NCBI RefSeq assembly: GCF_051960575.1 | Contig: NZ_JBQCEE010000385.1 | Coordinates: 1-14,297 of the forward strand | Length of the DNA: 14,297 bases | Direction of reading: 5' to 3' | DNA from: JBQCEE01 sp051960575 | GTDB taxonomy: Bacteria; Actinomycetota; Actinomycetes; Mycobacteriales; Jatrophihabitantaceae | In this document: positions 6,322-12,649 of the stretch, one piece after another | Position numbering within the stretch: the first letter of the stretch is position 1 | How the letters are laid out: every line of letters begins with the position of its first letter | The notes under the pieces: generated by a model | The model's database searches: none | Seen by the model: only the letters and a program-made list of their open reading frames with translations | What the model was told of the DNA's origin: nothing | Program-made: the position numbers and the translations under genes

Positions 6322-7610
6322 CCGTCGTGGCCGCCGGTGCCGACGGCTCGCCCGTGCCGCCGTCGTCGCCGGACGGCGCGGCCGTCACGATCATCCCGGC
6401 GCGCGGTGGGTCGGTCGGCGTGCCCCGCAAGAACCTCCGCCGCGTGGGCGCGGCCGCGCTGGTCGAGCGGGCGGTGCGTGCGAGCGTCGCGGCGAGCACC
6501 GTGCGGCTGACCGTCGTCTCGACCGACGACGACGAGATCGCGACGGTCGCCGAGGCCGCGGGGGCCGCGATCGTGCGGCGCCCCGCCGAGCTGTCGACCA
6601 GCGTCGCGAGCTCCGAGTCGGCGGTGCTGCACGCGCTCGACGTGCTGCGCGAGCGGGACGAGGGTGACATCACCGACGACACCGTCGTCGTGCTGATGCA
6701 GTGCACCAGCCCGTTCATCGACGCCGCGCGGCTCGACGACGCGGTGACGCTCGTCGCGACGGGGGAGTGCGAGGTCGCGATCTCGGTCGAGCCGACGCAC
6801 CGGTTCCTCTGGCGGCAGGCGCCCGACGGCACGCTCGCGGGCGTCAACCACGCCAGCCACGCCGGGCAGCTGCGCGAGCGCCGGCAGGACCGCGCGCCCG
6901 AGGTCGCCGAAACCGGCGCCTTCTACGCGTTGCGGGTCGGCGGGCTGGTCGCGTCCGGCTCCCGCTTCCACGGACGCATCCGCGGGGTCGAGGTCGCGCC
7001 CTGGACGGGGCTGGAGATCGACGACGTCATGGATCTCGAGATCGCCCGGGCCGTGGCGCCCCTGCTGGACGTGTCACCCGTGGTGCCCGGGCTGGCGGAC
7101 GTCGCGGCGCTCGTGACCGACTTCGACGGCGTGCACACCGACGACACCGCCTTCGTCGACACCACGGGCCTCGAGAGCGTGCAGGTCAGCCGCAGCGACG
7201 GGTACGGCGTCGAGCGGCTGCGCGCGGCCGGCGTGCGCACCCTGATCCTGTCCCGCGAGAAGAACGCGGTCGTCCAGGCCCGGGCGCGCAAACTGCAGGT
7301 CGACGTGCTGTCCGGCATCGACGACAAGCTCACTGTGCTGCAGCGCTGGGCGGACACGAACCACGTGCCGCTCGACCGCGTCGCCTACGTCGGCAACGAC
7401 CTGCCCGACCTGCCCTGCCTCGCCGCGGTCGGCGTGGCCGCGGCCCCGTCCGACGCCCACCCGGAGGTGCGTCGCGCGGCCGGGCTCGTGCTCGCCGCCG
7501 CGGGTGGGCACGGGGCGGTCCGCGAGATCTGCGACCTCATCCTCGCGGCCCGCGCCGGCTCGTCCGCCGCCCCGCACCCCACGGATGTCCGAGAAAGGAA
7601 ACTCCCATGA
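6318..7610 (+). CDS. neuA: CMP-nonulosonate synthetase fused to KdsC-like HAD phosphatase (NeuA-HAD)
   Basis: 430-residue bifunctional protein. Residues about 22-248 are an acylneuraminate cytidylyltransferase: nucleotide loop 'IIPARGGSVGVPRKN', 'MQCTSPF', 'RERRQDRAPEVAETGAFYAL' and the metal-binding 'LEIDDVMDLEIA'. It would use CTP to form CMP-Neu5Ac or CMP-Kdn, releasing PPi. Residues about 262-411 are a KdsC-type HAD phosphatase with a complete catalytic set: nucleophile and acid Asp268/Asp270 in 'TDFDGV', Ser312 in 'LILSREKN', Lys337 in 'IDDKL', and 'YVGNDLPD' (Asp361/Asp364). The likely job is removal of the 9-phosphate from the NeuB product. The domain order is that of vertebrate CMAS. 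The gene starts at GTG 6318 overlapping the coiled-coil stop, and its stop overlaps the neuB ATG (ATGA). The 20 N-terminal residues look disordered. Confidence 0.92.
   Translation: MTVVAAGADGSPVPPSSPDGAAVTIIPARGGSVGVPRKNLRRVGAAALVERAVRASVAASTVRLTVVSTDDDEIATVAEAAGAAIVRRPAELSTSVASSESAVLHALDVLRERDEGDITDDTVVVLMQCTSPFIDAARLDDAVTLVATGECEVAISVEPTHRFLWRQAPDGTLAGVNHASHAGQLRERRQDRAPEVAETGAFYALRVGGLVASGSRFHGRIRGVEVAPWTGLEIDDVMDLEIARAVAPLLDVSPVVPGLADVAALVTDFDGVHTDDTAFVDTTGLESVQVSRSDGYGVERLRAAGVRTLILSREKNAVVQARARKLQVDVLSGIDDKLTVLQRWADTNHVPLDRVAYVGNDLPDLPCLAAVGVAAAPSDAHPEVRRAAGLVLAAAGGHGAVREICDLILAARAGSSAAPHPTDVRERKLP
7594..7599 (+). promoter_or_regulatory. Shine-Dalgarno (AAAGGA) for neuB
   Basis: AAAGGA lies 7 bases before ATG 7607, inside the 3' end of the synthetase gene. 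It fixes the neuB start at the ATGA overlap. Confidence 0.6.
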
Positions 7611-8485
7611 CCCCTCGCGCCCTCACCATCGGCCCCGACCAGGTCGGCCCGGGCAACCCCACCTACGTGATCGCCGAGATCGGCCTGAACCACAACGGTG
7701 AGGTCGACATCGCCCGGCAGCTCATCGAGGTGGCCAAGAGCGCCGGCTGCCAGGCGGTCAAGTTCCAGAAGCGCACGCCCGAGATCTCGACGCCCGAGTC
7801 GCAGCGCGACCAGATCCGGCAGACGCCGTGGGGCGAGATGACCTACTTCGAGTACCGCAAGCGGATCGAGTTCGGGCACGACGAGTACGCGCAGATCGAC
7901 GCGATCTGCAAGGAGCACGACATCACCTGGTTCGCCTCGCCGTGGGACGTGCCGTCGGTGGACTTCCTCGAGGAGTTCGGCGTGCCGACGCACAAGGTGG
8001 CCTCGGCCTGCCTCACCGACCTCGAACTGCTCGAGCGGCTCGCCGCGACCGGGAAGCCGGTGATCCTGTCGACCGGCATGTCGACGATGGAGCAGATCGA
8101 CGCCGCGGTGCAGGTGCTCGGCACCGACCACCTGATCCTGCTGCACGCGACCTCGACCTACCCGCTGCCGCCGGAGGAGGCCAACCTCCGCATGATCACG
8201 ACGCTCGCCGAGCGCTACGACGTGCCGGTCGGCTACTCGGGCCACGAGACGGGTCTGCAGATCAGCCTCGCGGCCGTCGCCATGGGCGCCACCGTGATCG
8301 AGCGGCACATCACCCTCGACCGCGCGATGTGGGGCTCCGACCAGGCCGCGTCGGTCGAGCCCGGCGGCCTGCGCCACCTCGTCCGCGACATCCGGATCAT
8401 CGAGACCGCCATGGGCGACGGCGTGAAGCGCATCTTCCCGGGCGAGGAGAAGCCGATGTCCCGCCTGCGCCGCTTCGGCCTGTAA
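7607..8485 (+). CDS. neuB: N-acetylneuraminate (nonulosonate) synthase, short form without SAF domain
   Basis: 292-residue NeuB-family TIM-barrel synthase that condenses PEP with a mannose-type aldose (ManNAc, its 6-phosphate, or mannose 6-phosphate) to a nine-carbon ulosonic acid. Motifs in order: 'YVIAEIGLNHNGEVD' (20-34), 'AVKFQKRTP' (50-58), 'FASPWD' (109-114), 'KPVILSTGMSTMEQID' (150-165), 'LHATSTYPLPPEE' (179-191), 'VGYSGHETGLQ' (208-218), and 'IERHITLDRAMWGSDQAAS' (231-249). It ends right after 'GDGVKRIFPGEEKPMSRLRRFGL' region. Standard NeuB proteins run to about 335-350 residues with a C-terminal SAF/antifreeze-like domain that closes over the partner active site; here the barrel alone is present. 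Only 105 bases follow before the next gene and no SAF-like frame is seen, so this is a genuine short form, not a frameshift. Confidence 0.92.
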   Translation: MTPRALTIGPDQVGPGNPTYVIAEIGLNHNGEVDIARQLIEVAKSAGCQAVKFQKRTPEISTPESQRDQIRQTPWGEMTYFEYRKRIEFGHDEYAQIDAICKEHDITWFASPWDVPSVDFLEEFGVPTHKVASACLTDLELLERLAATGKPVILSTGMSTMEQIDAAVQVLGTDHLILLHATSTYPLPPEEANLRMITTLAERYDVPVGYSGHETGLQISLAAVAMGATVIERHITLDRAMWGSDQAASVEPGGLRHLVRDIRIIETAMGDGVKRIFPGEEKPMSRLRRFGL

Positions 8486-8513
8486 CCCCGGCACGTCGCC
8501 CCTACCAGATCTT

Positions 8514-8549
8514 GATGCCGTGGGCGAGCCATGCCCGGCCCGCGGCATC
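8514..8549 (+). terminator. Hairpin downstream of neuB (likely operon terminator)
   Basis: The 12-base arm 8514-8525 (GATGCCGTGGGC) pairs with 8538-8549 (GCCCGCGGCATC) with one G-T pair and a 12-base loop. It begins 29 bases after the neuB stop and precedes the aroG -10 candidate. No T-tract follows. It probably ends the cassette transcript and isolates it from aroG. Confidence 0.55.
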
Positions 8550-8577
8550 CAGGTCCGGCCCCTGGCACGCAACCGCT

Positions 8578-8583
8578 TACGCT
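8578..8583 (+). promoter_or_regulatory. Candidate -10 element (TACGCT) for leaderless aroG transcript
   Basis: TACGCT lies 7 bases before GTG 8591, with no Shine-Dalgarno between, matching actinobacterial leaderless promoters. It follows the hairpin at 8514-8549, so aroG appears to start its own transcript. No -35 consensus is apparent. Confidence 0.5.
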
Positions 8584-8590
8584 GGACGCC

Positions 8591-9958
8591 GTGAGTTCGA
8601 CCCTGCCCGACGTCCGCCCGCCCGCCCCGGCCCTCGACCTGGACGCGTGGCGCTCGCTGCCGGCCGCGCAGCAGCCGAAGTGGCCGGACGCCGCCGCGCT
8701 GCAGGACGCCGCCGCGACGCTGGCCGGGTTGCCGCCGCTCGTCGTGGCGTCCGAGGTCGACCAGCTGCGCGACCGGCTGGCGGCGGTGGCGCGGGGCGAG
8801 GCGTTCCTGCTGCAGGGCGGTGACTGCGCCGAGACGTTCCAGACCTCGTCGCAGGCCGACGTCGCCGGCAAGGTGCGGGTGCTGCTGCAGATGGCGGTGG
8901 TGCTCACCTACGGCGCGTCCGTGCCGGTCGTGAAGGTGGGGCGCATCGCCGGCCAGTACGCCAAGCCGCGGTCGTCCGACCTCGACGCGAGCGGGCGGCC
9001 GTCGTACCGCGGCGACATGGTCAACGAGCTCGAGGGCGAGCGCACGCCCGACCCTCAACGGCTGTTGAAGGCGTACTACACGGCGGCGACGACGCTGAAC
9101 CTGCTGCGGGCCTACGCCGGCGGTGGCCTCGCGTCGCTCGAGAAGGTGCACGCCTGGAACACGGCGTTCGCCCGTGACACCGAGACGGGCGCCCGGTACG
9201 AGCGGCTCGCCGCCGAGATCGACCGGGCCGTGCGGTTCATGCGGGCCTGCGGCGTGCGTGACCACGCGCTCGAGTCGGTCGAGCTGTACTCGTCGCACGA
9301 GGCGCTGATCCTCGACTACGAGCGGGCGCTGACACGCGTCGAGGACGGCCGCGCGTACGACCTGTCAGGCCACTTCGTGTGGGTCGGCGAGCGCACCCGG
9401 CAGATGGACGGCGCGCACCTCGACTTCGTCTCACGCATCGCGAACCCGATCGGCGTGAAGCTCGGCCCGTCGACCACGCCGGAGTTCGCCGCCGAACTCG
9501 TCGAGCGGCTCGACCCCGACCACGTGCCGGGGCGGCTCACGCTGATCAGCCGCATGTCGAGCGCGAAGGTGCGCGACGTGCTCCCGGCGATCGTCGAGAA
9601 GGTGACGAGCACCGGCCACCTCGTCATCTGGCAGTGCGACCCGATGCACGGCAACACCGAGGAGACGGCCGACGGCGTGAAGACCCGCCACCTCGACCGG
9701 ATCATCGACGAGGTCGACGGCTTCTTCGACGTGCACGCCGCGCTCGGCACGCACCCCGGCGGCCTGCACGTCGAGCTCACCGGCGACGACGTCACCGAGT
9801 GCATCGGCGGCACCGCCGAGCTCACCGCGAGCGACCTCGGCCGGCGCTACGAGACGGCCTGCGACCCGCGGCTCAACATCGAGCAGTCGCTCGAACTGGC
9901 CTTCCGCGTGGCCGAACGGCTCGTCGCCGAGCGCCGCGCGCGGAGCGCCGAGCTGTGA
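8591..9958 (+). CDS. aroG: Class II 3-deoxy-7-phosphoheptulonate (DAHP) synthase
   Basis: 455-residue first enzyme of the shikimate pathway: PEP plus erythrose 4-phosphate to DAHP, in the cytoplasm. It is of the class II (plant/mycobacterial AroG) type, recognised by 'LDAWRSLPAAQQPKWPD' at the N-terminus, 'LLQGGDCAETF' with metal-ligand Cys79, 'VVKVGRIAGQYAKPRSSD', 'VELYSSHEALILDYE', 'TLISRMSSAKVRDVLP', 'IWQCDPMHGNTE' and 'HPGGLHVELTGDDVTECIGG'. The length matches the mycobacterial enzyme (about 460). 'SRMSSAKVRD' differs from the common 'RMGxxxVRD' in the Gly position. The start is GTG 8591 behind a TACGCT hexamer; its TGA overlaps the GTG of the threonine aldolase gene. A second, unrelated DAHP synthase lies at 12650-13681. 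In mycobacteria this class associates with chorismate mutase, which is not seen here. Confidence 0.95.
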   Translation: MSSTLPDVRPPAPALDLDAWRSLPAAQQPKWPDAAALQDAAATLAGLPPLVVASEVDQLRDRLAAVARGEAFLLQGGDCAETFQTSSQADVAGKVRVLLQMAVVLTYGASVPVVKVGRIAGQYAKPRSSDLDASGRPSYRGDMVNELEGERTPDPQRLLKAYYTAATTLNLLRAYAGGGLASLEKVHAWNTAFARDTETGARYERLAAEIDRAVRFMRACGVRDHALESVELYSSHEALILDYERALTRVEDGRAYDLSGHFVWVGERTRQMDGAHLDFVSRIANPIGVKLGPSTTPEFAAELVERLDPDHVPGRLTLISRMSSAKVRDVLPAIVEKVTSTGHLVIWQCDPMHGNTEETADGVKTRHLDRIIDEVDGFFDVHAALGTHPGGLHVELTGDDVTECIGGTAELTASDLGRRYETACDPRLNIEQSLELAFRVAERLVAERRARSAEL

Positions 9959-10965
9959 CGGGCCCGATCGTCGACCTGCGCTCGGACACCGTCACCAGGC
10001 CGACGGCCGGCATGCGCGCCGCCATGGCCGCGGCCGAGGTGGGCGACGACGTCTACAACGAGGACCCGACGGTCCGCGCCCTCGAGGCGAAGGTCGCCGA
10101 GCTGCTCGGGCAGGAGGCCGCGGTCTTCGTCCCGACCGGGTCGCTCGGCAACCAGCTCGGCATGCGCCTGCTCGTGCAGCCGGGCCAGGAGCTGCTCTGC
10201 GACGCGCTCGCCCACGTCGCGCGCGCCGAGCTCGGCGCCGCGGCCGTGTTCAGCGGCATCACCTTCCGCACGTGGCCGCACCGCGGCGGTGCGGTCGACC
10301 TCGACGAGATCCGGCGGCTCGCGACGCCGAACGCCGGGCCGTACCTCGTCTCGACGGCGGCGATCGCGCTCGAGAACACCCACAACTTCGGCAGTGGACG
10401 CGTGCTGCCGGCCGCCGAGCGGAAGGCGGCCCTCGCCATCGCCGACGAGCTCGGCATCGGCAAGCACCTCGACGGCGCGCGCCTGTGCAACGCGCACGTC
10501 GCGTCGGGCGAGTCGCTGGCCGAGCTCGCGGCGGGCTTCGACACGATGTCGCTGTGCCTGTCGAAGGGGCTCGGCGCGCCGGTCGGATCGGTGCTCGCGT
10601 CGTCGGCCGACCGCATCGCCGAGGCCCGCGTCTGGCGCAAGCGGTACGGCGCGGGCATGCGGCAGGTCGGCATCCTCGCGGCAGCAGGGCTCTACGCGCT
10701 CGACCACCACGTCGAGCGGCTCGCCGACGACCACGTGCGCGCCCAGCGGCGCGCCGAGGGCCTCGGCGCCGAGCGTCCGGACACCACAATCGTCATCCTC
10801 ACCGGCCCCGACGCGGCCGCGGTGGCGGTCGCGGCGGCCGAGCAGGGCGTGCTCGTCTCGGCGCTCGGGCCGCAGATGCTGCGGCTGGTCACCCACCTCG
10901 ACCTGGACGACGCAGGTGTCGAGCGCGCCCTCGCCGTGCTGGCACCGCTGATCAAGATCGCCTGA
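9955..10965 (+). CDS. ltaE: Low-specificity L-threonine aldolase (PLP fold type I)
   Basis: 336-residue PLP enzyme cleaving L-threonine/allo-threonine to glycine and acetaldehyde. Visible motifs: 'VDLRSDTVTRPTAGMRAAM' (6-24), 'EVGDDVYNEDPTVRALE' (28-44), 'FVPTGSLGNQLG' (58-69; phosphate-binding turn), 'LENTHNFGSGRVLP' (139-152), 'HLDGARLCNAH' with Asp173 that pairs with the PLP pyridine nitrogen, and 'LCLSKGLGAPVGSVL' with the Schiff-base Lys204. 'WRKRYGAGMRQVGILAAAG' and the C-terminal small domain complete a family-typical length. The GTG start overlaps the aroG stop (GTGA), so the two are translationally coupled. The symbol is by family; threonine versus other beta-hydroxy amino acids cannot be separated from sequence alone. 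Confidence 0.92.
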   Translation: MTGPIVDLRSDTVTRPTAGMRAAMAAAEVGDDVYNEDPTVRALEAKVAELLGQEAAVFVPTGSLGNQLGMRLLVQPGQELLCDALAHVARAELGAAAVFSGITFRTWPHRGGAVDLDEIRRLATPNAGPYLVSTAAIALENTHNFGSGRVLPAAERKAALAIADELGIGKHLDGARLCNAHVASGESLAELAAGFDTMSLCLSKGLGAPVGSVLASSADRIAEARVWRKRYGAGMRQVGILAAAGLYALDHHVERLADDHVRAQRRAEGLGAERPDTTIVILTGPDAAAVAVAAAEQGVLVSALGPQMLRLVTHLDLDDAGVERALAVLAPLIKIA

Positions 10966-11016
10966 CACCGGCGTCGCCGAACCCGATCCCGGGCCGGGTA
11001 CGGCAGACTGCGGGCC

Positions 11017-11907
11017 ATGAGCTACCCGCCGCCCCCGCCCGCCCCATCGACGTCGGGCCCGTTGCGGGGCCGCACGCCCCGCCGCCTCGGCTGGATCTTC
11101 CTGGTCGTCAGCATCGTCCTCATCGTGGTCGGCGGCATCATCGTCGGCACCCAGACGCTGAAGAAGGTCGACGACTTCCAGCGCGTGCAGGTGTCCGCCG
11201 GCTCCGGCACGGTGAACATCGACCGCACGGGCAAGTGGGTCATCTACTACGAGGCCAGCGACGTCTCGAGCAGCATCAGCCGCATCCCCAACCTGACCGT
11301 CGGCCTCACCGACCCCTCCGGGTCGGAGGTCGACCTGCACCCTTACGGCAAGCGGTCGGACGGCAAGGTCGACAAGTTCACCTACGACTTCGACGGCCAC
11401 AAGGGCGTCGCGGCGGCGGAGTTCAACGCCTCGACCAAGGGTCAGTACAAGGTGCAGATCCAGCCCGACCAGCAGCTGCCGGCCGACGCCGACCTGGCCT
11501 TCGGCGAAGACCTCATCAACGCCACCGCGGTCGCGGGCGTGATCGGCATCGTGCTCGGGATCCTGCTGCTCATCGCCGCGATCGTGCTGCTCATCGTCGG
11601 CTACGTGAAGCGCGGGCGGCACAAGAAGGAGCTCGCCGCTGCGCCGTACGGCGGCTACGGCGGCTACCCGCCGCCGGGACAGGGCTATGGCCAGGCACCA
11701 CAGGGCTACGGCCAGGCACCACAGGGCTACGGCCAGCCGCCGCAGGGCTACGGCCAGTCCCCGCAGGGGTACGGCCAGCCGGGCCAGCCGGGGCAGCCGG
11801 GCCAGCCGGGCCAGCCGGGCCAGCCGTACGGGCAGCCCGGCCCGGGCTACGGCCAGCCGGGGCACGGCGAGGCACCGCAGGGCTACGAGCCGCCGCCGAA
11901 CCAGTAG
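11017..11907 (+). CDS. Two-TM membrane protein with extracytoplasmic domain and GYGQ/GQP-repeat cytoplasmic tail
   Basis: 296 residues. A short proline-rich, basic N-terminus (1-23) precedes TM1 (about 24-45, 'WIFLVVSIVLIVVGGIIVG'). Residues 48-168 form a probably beta-rich domain outside the membrane ('VQVSAGSGTVNIDRTGKW', 'VGLTDPSGSEVDLHPYG', 'FNASTKGQYKVQIQP'). TM2 (about 170-197) is followed by the basic stop-transfer 'KRGRHKK', so the tail should be cytoplasmic. Residues 209-296 are low complexity: four GYGQxPQ heptads, then six GQP triplets, then degenerate copies. Similar Gly/Gln/Pro/Tyr tails occur in many actinobacterial membrane proteins. I do not recognise a function. The ATG at 11017 lies 7 bases after a CAGACT hexamer and lacks a Shine-Dalgarno, so it may be leaderless. 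The gene converges on the lipoprotein gene across a long hairpin. Confidence 0.85.
   Translation: MSYPPPPPAPSTSGPLRGRTPRRLGWIFLVVSIVLIVVGGIIVGTQTLKKVDDFQRVQVSAGSGTVNIDRTGKWVIYYEASDVSSSISRIPNLTVGLTDPSGSEVDLHPYGKRSDGKVDKFTYDFDGHKGVAAAEFNASTKGQYKVQIQPDQQLPADADLAFGEDLINATAVAGVIGIVLGILLLIAAIVLLIVGYVKRGRHKKELAAAPYGGYGGYPPPGQGYGQAPQGYGQAPQGYGQPPQGYGQSPQGYGQPGQPGQPGQPGQPGQPYGQPGPGYGQPGHGEAPQGYEPPPNQ
11683..11766 (+). repeat. Four tandem 21-bp coding repeats (GYGQxPQ)
   Basis: Units begin at 11683, 11704, 11725 and 11746. Units 1 and 2 differ by one base (TAT/TAC); units 3 and 4 vary only in the fifth, sixth and seventh codons. Each encodes Gly-Tyr-Gly-Gln-x-Pro-Gln. The near-identity at DNA level suggests recent unit duplication. 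Confidence 0.85.
11773..11826 (+). repeat. Six tandem 9-bp coding repeats (Gly-Gln-Pro)
   Basis: GGCCAGCCG is repeated six times with a single GGG variant (third unit), directly following the 21-bp array and its partial fifth unit. The short identical units make this a likely length-variable microsatellite that would change the tail in steps of three residues without a frameshift. Confidence 0.85.
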
Positions 11908-11914
11908 CGTCCGC

Positions 11915-12011
11915 TGACGGATCCCGCATCGAGTGACGGATCCGGGATCTGCTGACGGCGGTTCCTGCCGTCACCAGATCCTGGATCCGTCACCGGATCA
12001 GGATCCCGTCA
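11915..12011. repeat. Nested inverted cluster of a 10-bp TGACGGATCC motif
   Basis: TGACGGATCC occurs at 11915-11924 and 11934-11943; inverted copies are at 11983-11992 (GGATCCGTCA) and 12001-12011 (with one inserted C). Further partial TGACGG/CCGTCA pairs lie inside. The whole fills most of the 141-base gap between convergent genes. The arrangement resembles a REP/BIME-like or miniature palindromic element rather than random terminator sequence. Confidence 0.7.
11933..11993. terminator. 27-bp-stem hairpin between convergent genes
   Basis: Arms 11933-11959 and 11967-11993 pair over 27 bases with one C/C mismatch and one G-T pair, around a 7-base loop (GGTTCCT). It lies 25 bases after the stop of the + membrane-protein gene and 55 bases beyond the stop of the - lipoprotein gene, so it can serve both. 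There is no T-tract. Confidence 0.75.
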
Positions 12012-12048
12012 CGAGTTCGCGGGGCGCATCCGGACGCGGGCGACCGGC

Positions 12049-12603
12049 CTACGGGCAGGTGATCGAGCCGGTGAGGTGCGCCTGCTGCTGCTGGGCGTCG
12101 ACGAGGGTGAGGTCGAAGGTCGCGCCCTTGCCCTGCGGCTGCACCGCGACCGTGCCGCCGCTCTTCGCCGTGCCGGCGAAGGCGCCGCGGGCGGTGGTCA
12201 GCACCACCGTCGGAGCCTCCTGACCCTGGCCGGTGATGGTCAGCTTCCAGTCGCCGGCATTGCCGGTCGCGGACGAGAGGTGCGTCGAGGTCACCGAGTC
12301 GTCGACGCCCGCGCTGGTCGCGGGGTCGTAGTACCCGCAGCTGGCGCCCGAGCCCGTGGCGTCGATGGTCACCGCACCCGAGGCGTGCACGGACGCGCGC
12401 GCCTGCGCCGCCGCCGAACCGCTCGCCGCCGCCGCGCTGCTGGGCAGGTCGGTGCGGGTGTCCCCGACGCCGCCGGCGCTGGTGGGGATGCTCATCTCGC
12501 CGCCACCGGCGTCGGAGCCGCCACCGATGCCGCCGCTGTTGCCGCAGGCCGTGAGCCCCGCGCAGGCGAGCAGGGCCGAGGTCGTGATGAGTGCCAGGCG
12601 CAT
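12049..12603 (-). CDS. Lipoprotein, possibly LpqH-like
   Basis: 184-residue secreted lipoprotein: basic 'MR', a hydrophobic stretch (3-16), and the lipobox 'LTAC' with Cys20 as the lipidation site, followed by a Gly/Ser/Ala-rich disordered spacer (21-75). The C-terminal domain (76-184) is predicted beta-rich, with 'GAVTIDATGSGASCGYYD', 'DWKLTITGQG', 'PTVVLTTARGAFAG' and a terminal 'HLTGSITCP'. Cys89 and Cys183 could form a disulfide. The layout (lipobox, linker, small beta domain, C-terminal 'TGSxxC') recalls the mycobacterial 19-kDa antigen LpqH, but this is a weak, topology-level resemblance. ATG 12603 is preceded by a GAGGG on the minus strand. It follows the type I DAHP synthase gene on the same strand by 46 bases and may share its transcript. 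Function unknown. Confidence 0.85.
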   Translation of the reverse strand: MRLALITTSALLACAGLTACGNSGGIGGGSDAGGGEMSIPTSAGGVGDTRTDLPSSAAAASGSAAAQARASVHASGAVTIDATGSGASCGYYDPATSAGVDDSVTSTHLSSATGNAGDWKLTITGQGQEAPTVVLTTARGAFAGTAKSGGTVAVQPQGKGATFDLTLVDAQQQQAHLTGSITCP

Positions 12604-12649
12604 GACCCTCGGCTACCCGCGGGGTCACCGGCTCATGCGCGGCGGTGAC

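Noticed and set aside
5154..6971. 605-codon open frame on the minus strand opposite the GT29-like and coiled-coil genes
   Set aside because: No recognisable motifs and shadow-like composition; the overlapped plus-strand genes have start-stop overlaps, a Shine-Dalgarno and family motifs.
5181..8485. Recent horizontal transfer of the cassette by a mobile element
   Set aside because: No integrase, transposase, tRNA, direct repeats or drop in GC is seen at the borders. Composition matches the neighbours, so only ancient acquisition or vertical inheritance is compatible.
8502..8576. 24-codon minus-strand frame ending '...AWLAHGIKIW' in the neuB-aroG gap
   Set aside because: It has no usable start codon and overlaps the hairpin. 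It might be the remnant of a lost gene's C-terminus, but 24 codons are too few to support this.
8483..8590. Frameshift hiding a SAF domain after neuB
   Set aside because: All three forward frames in the 105-base gap lack SAF-like sequence, and the gap is too short for the roughly 60-residue domain.
7385..9298. 637-codon open frame on the minus strand opposite neuB and aroG
   Set aside because: It is antisense to two genes with unmistakable NeuB and class II DAHP synthase motifs. Its translation is Arg/Gly/Val/His-rich low-complexity sequence, typical of GC-rich shadow frames.
9847..11865. 672-codon open frame on the minus strand opposite threonine aldolase and the repeat-tail protein
   Set aside because: The translation begins with a repeat made by antisense reading of the tail array, and the rest is Arg/Asp/Val-rich without domains. 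The plus-strand genes explain this interval.
11915..12011. CRISPR-like array
   Set aside because: The repeats are 10 bp, partly inverted, with irregular spacing and no regular spacers; no cas genes are present.
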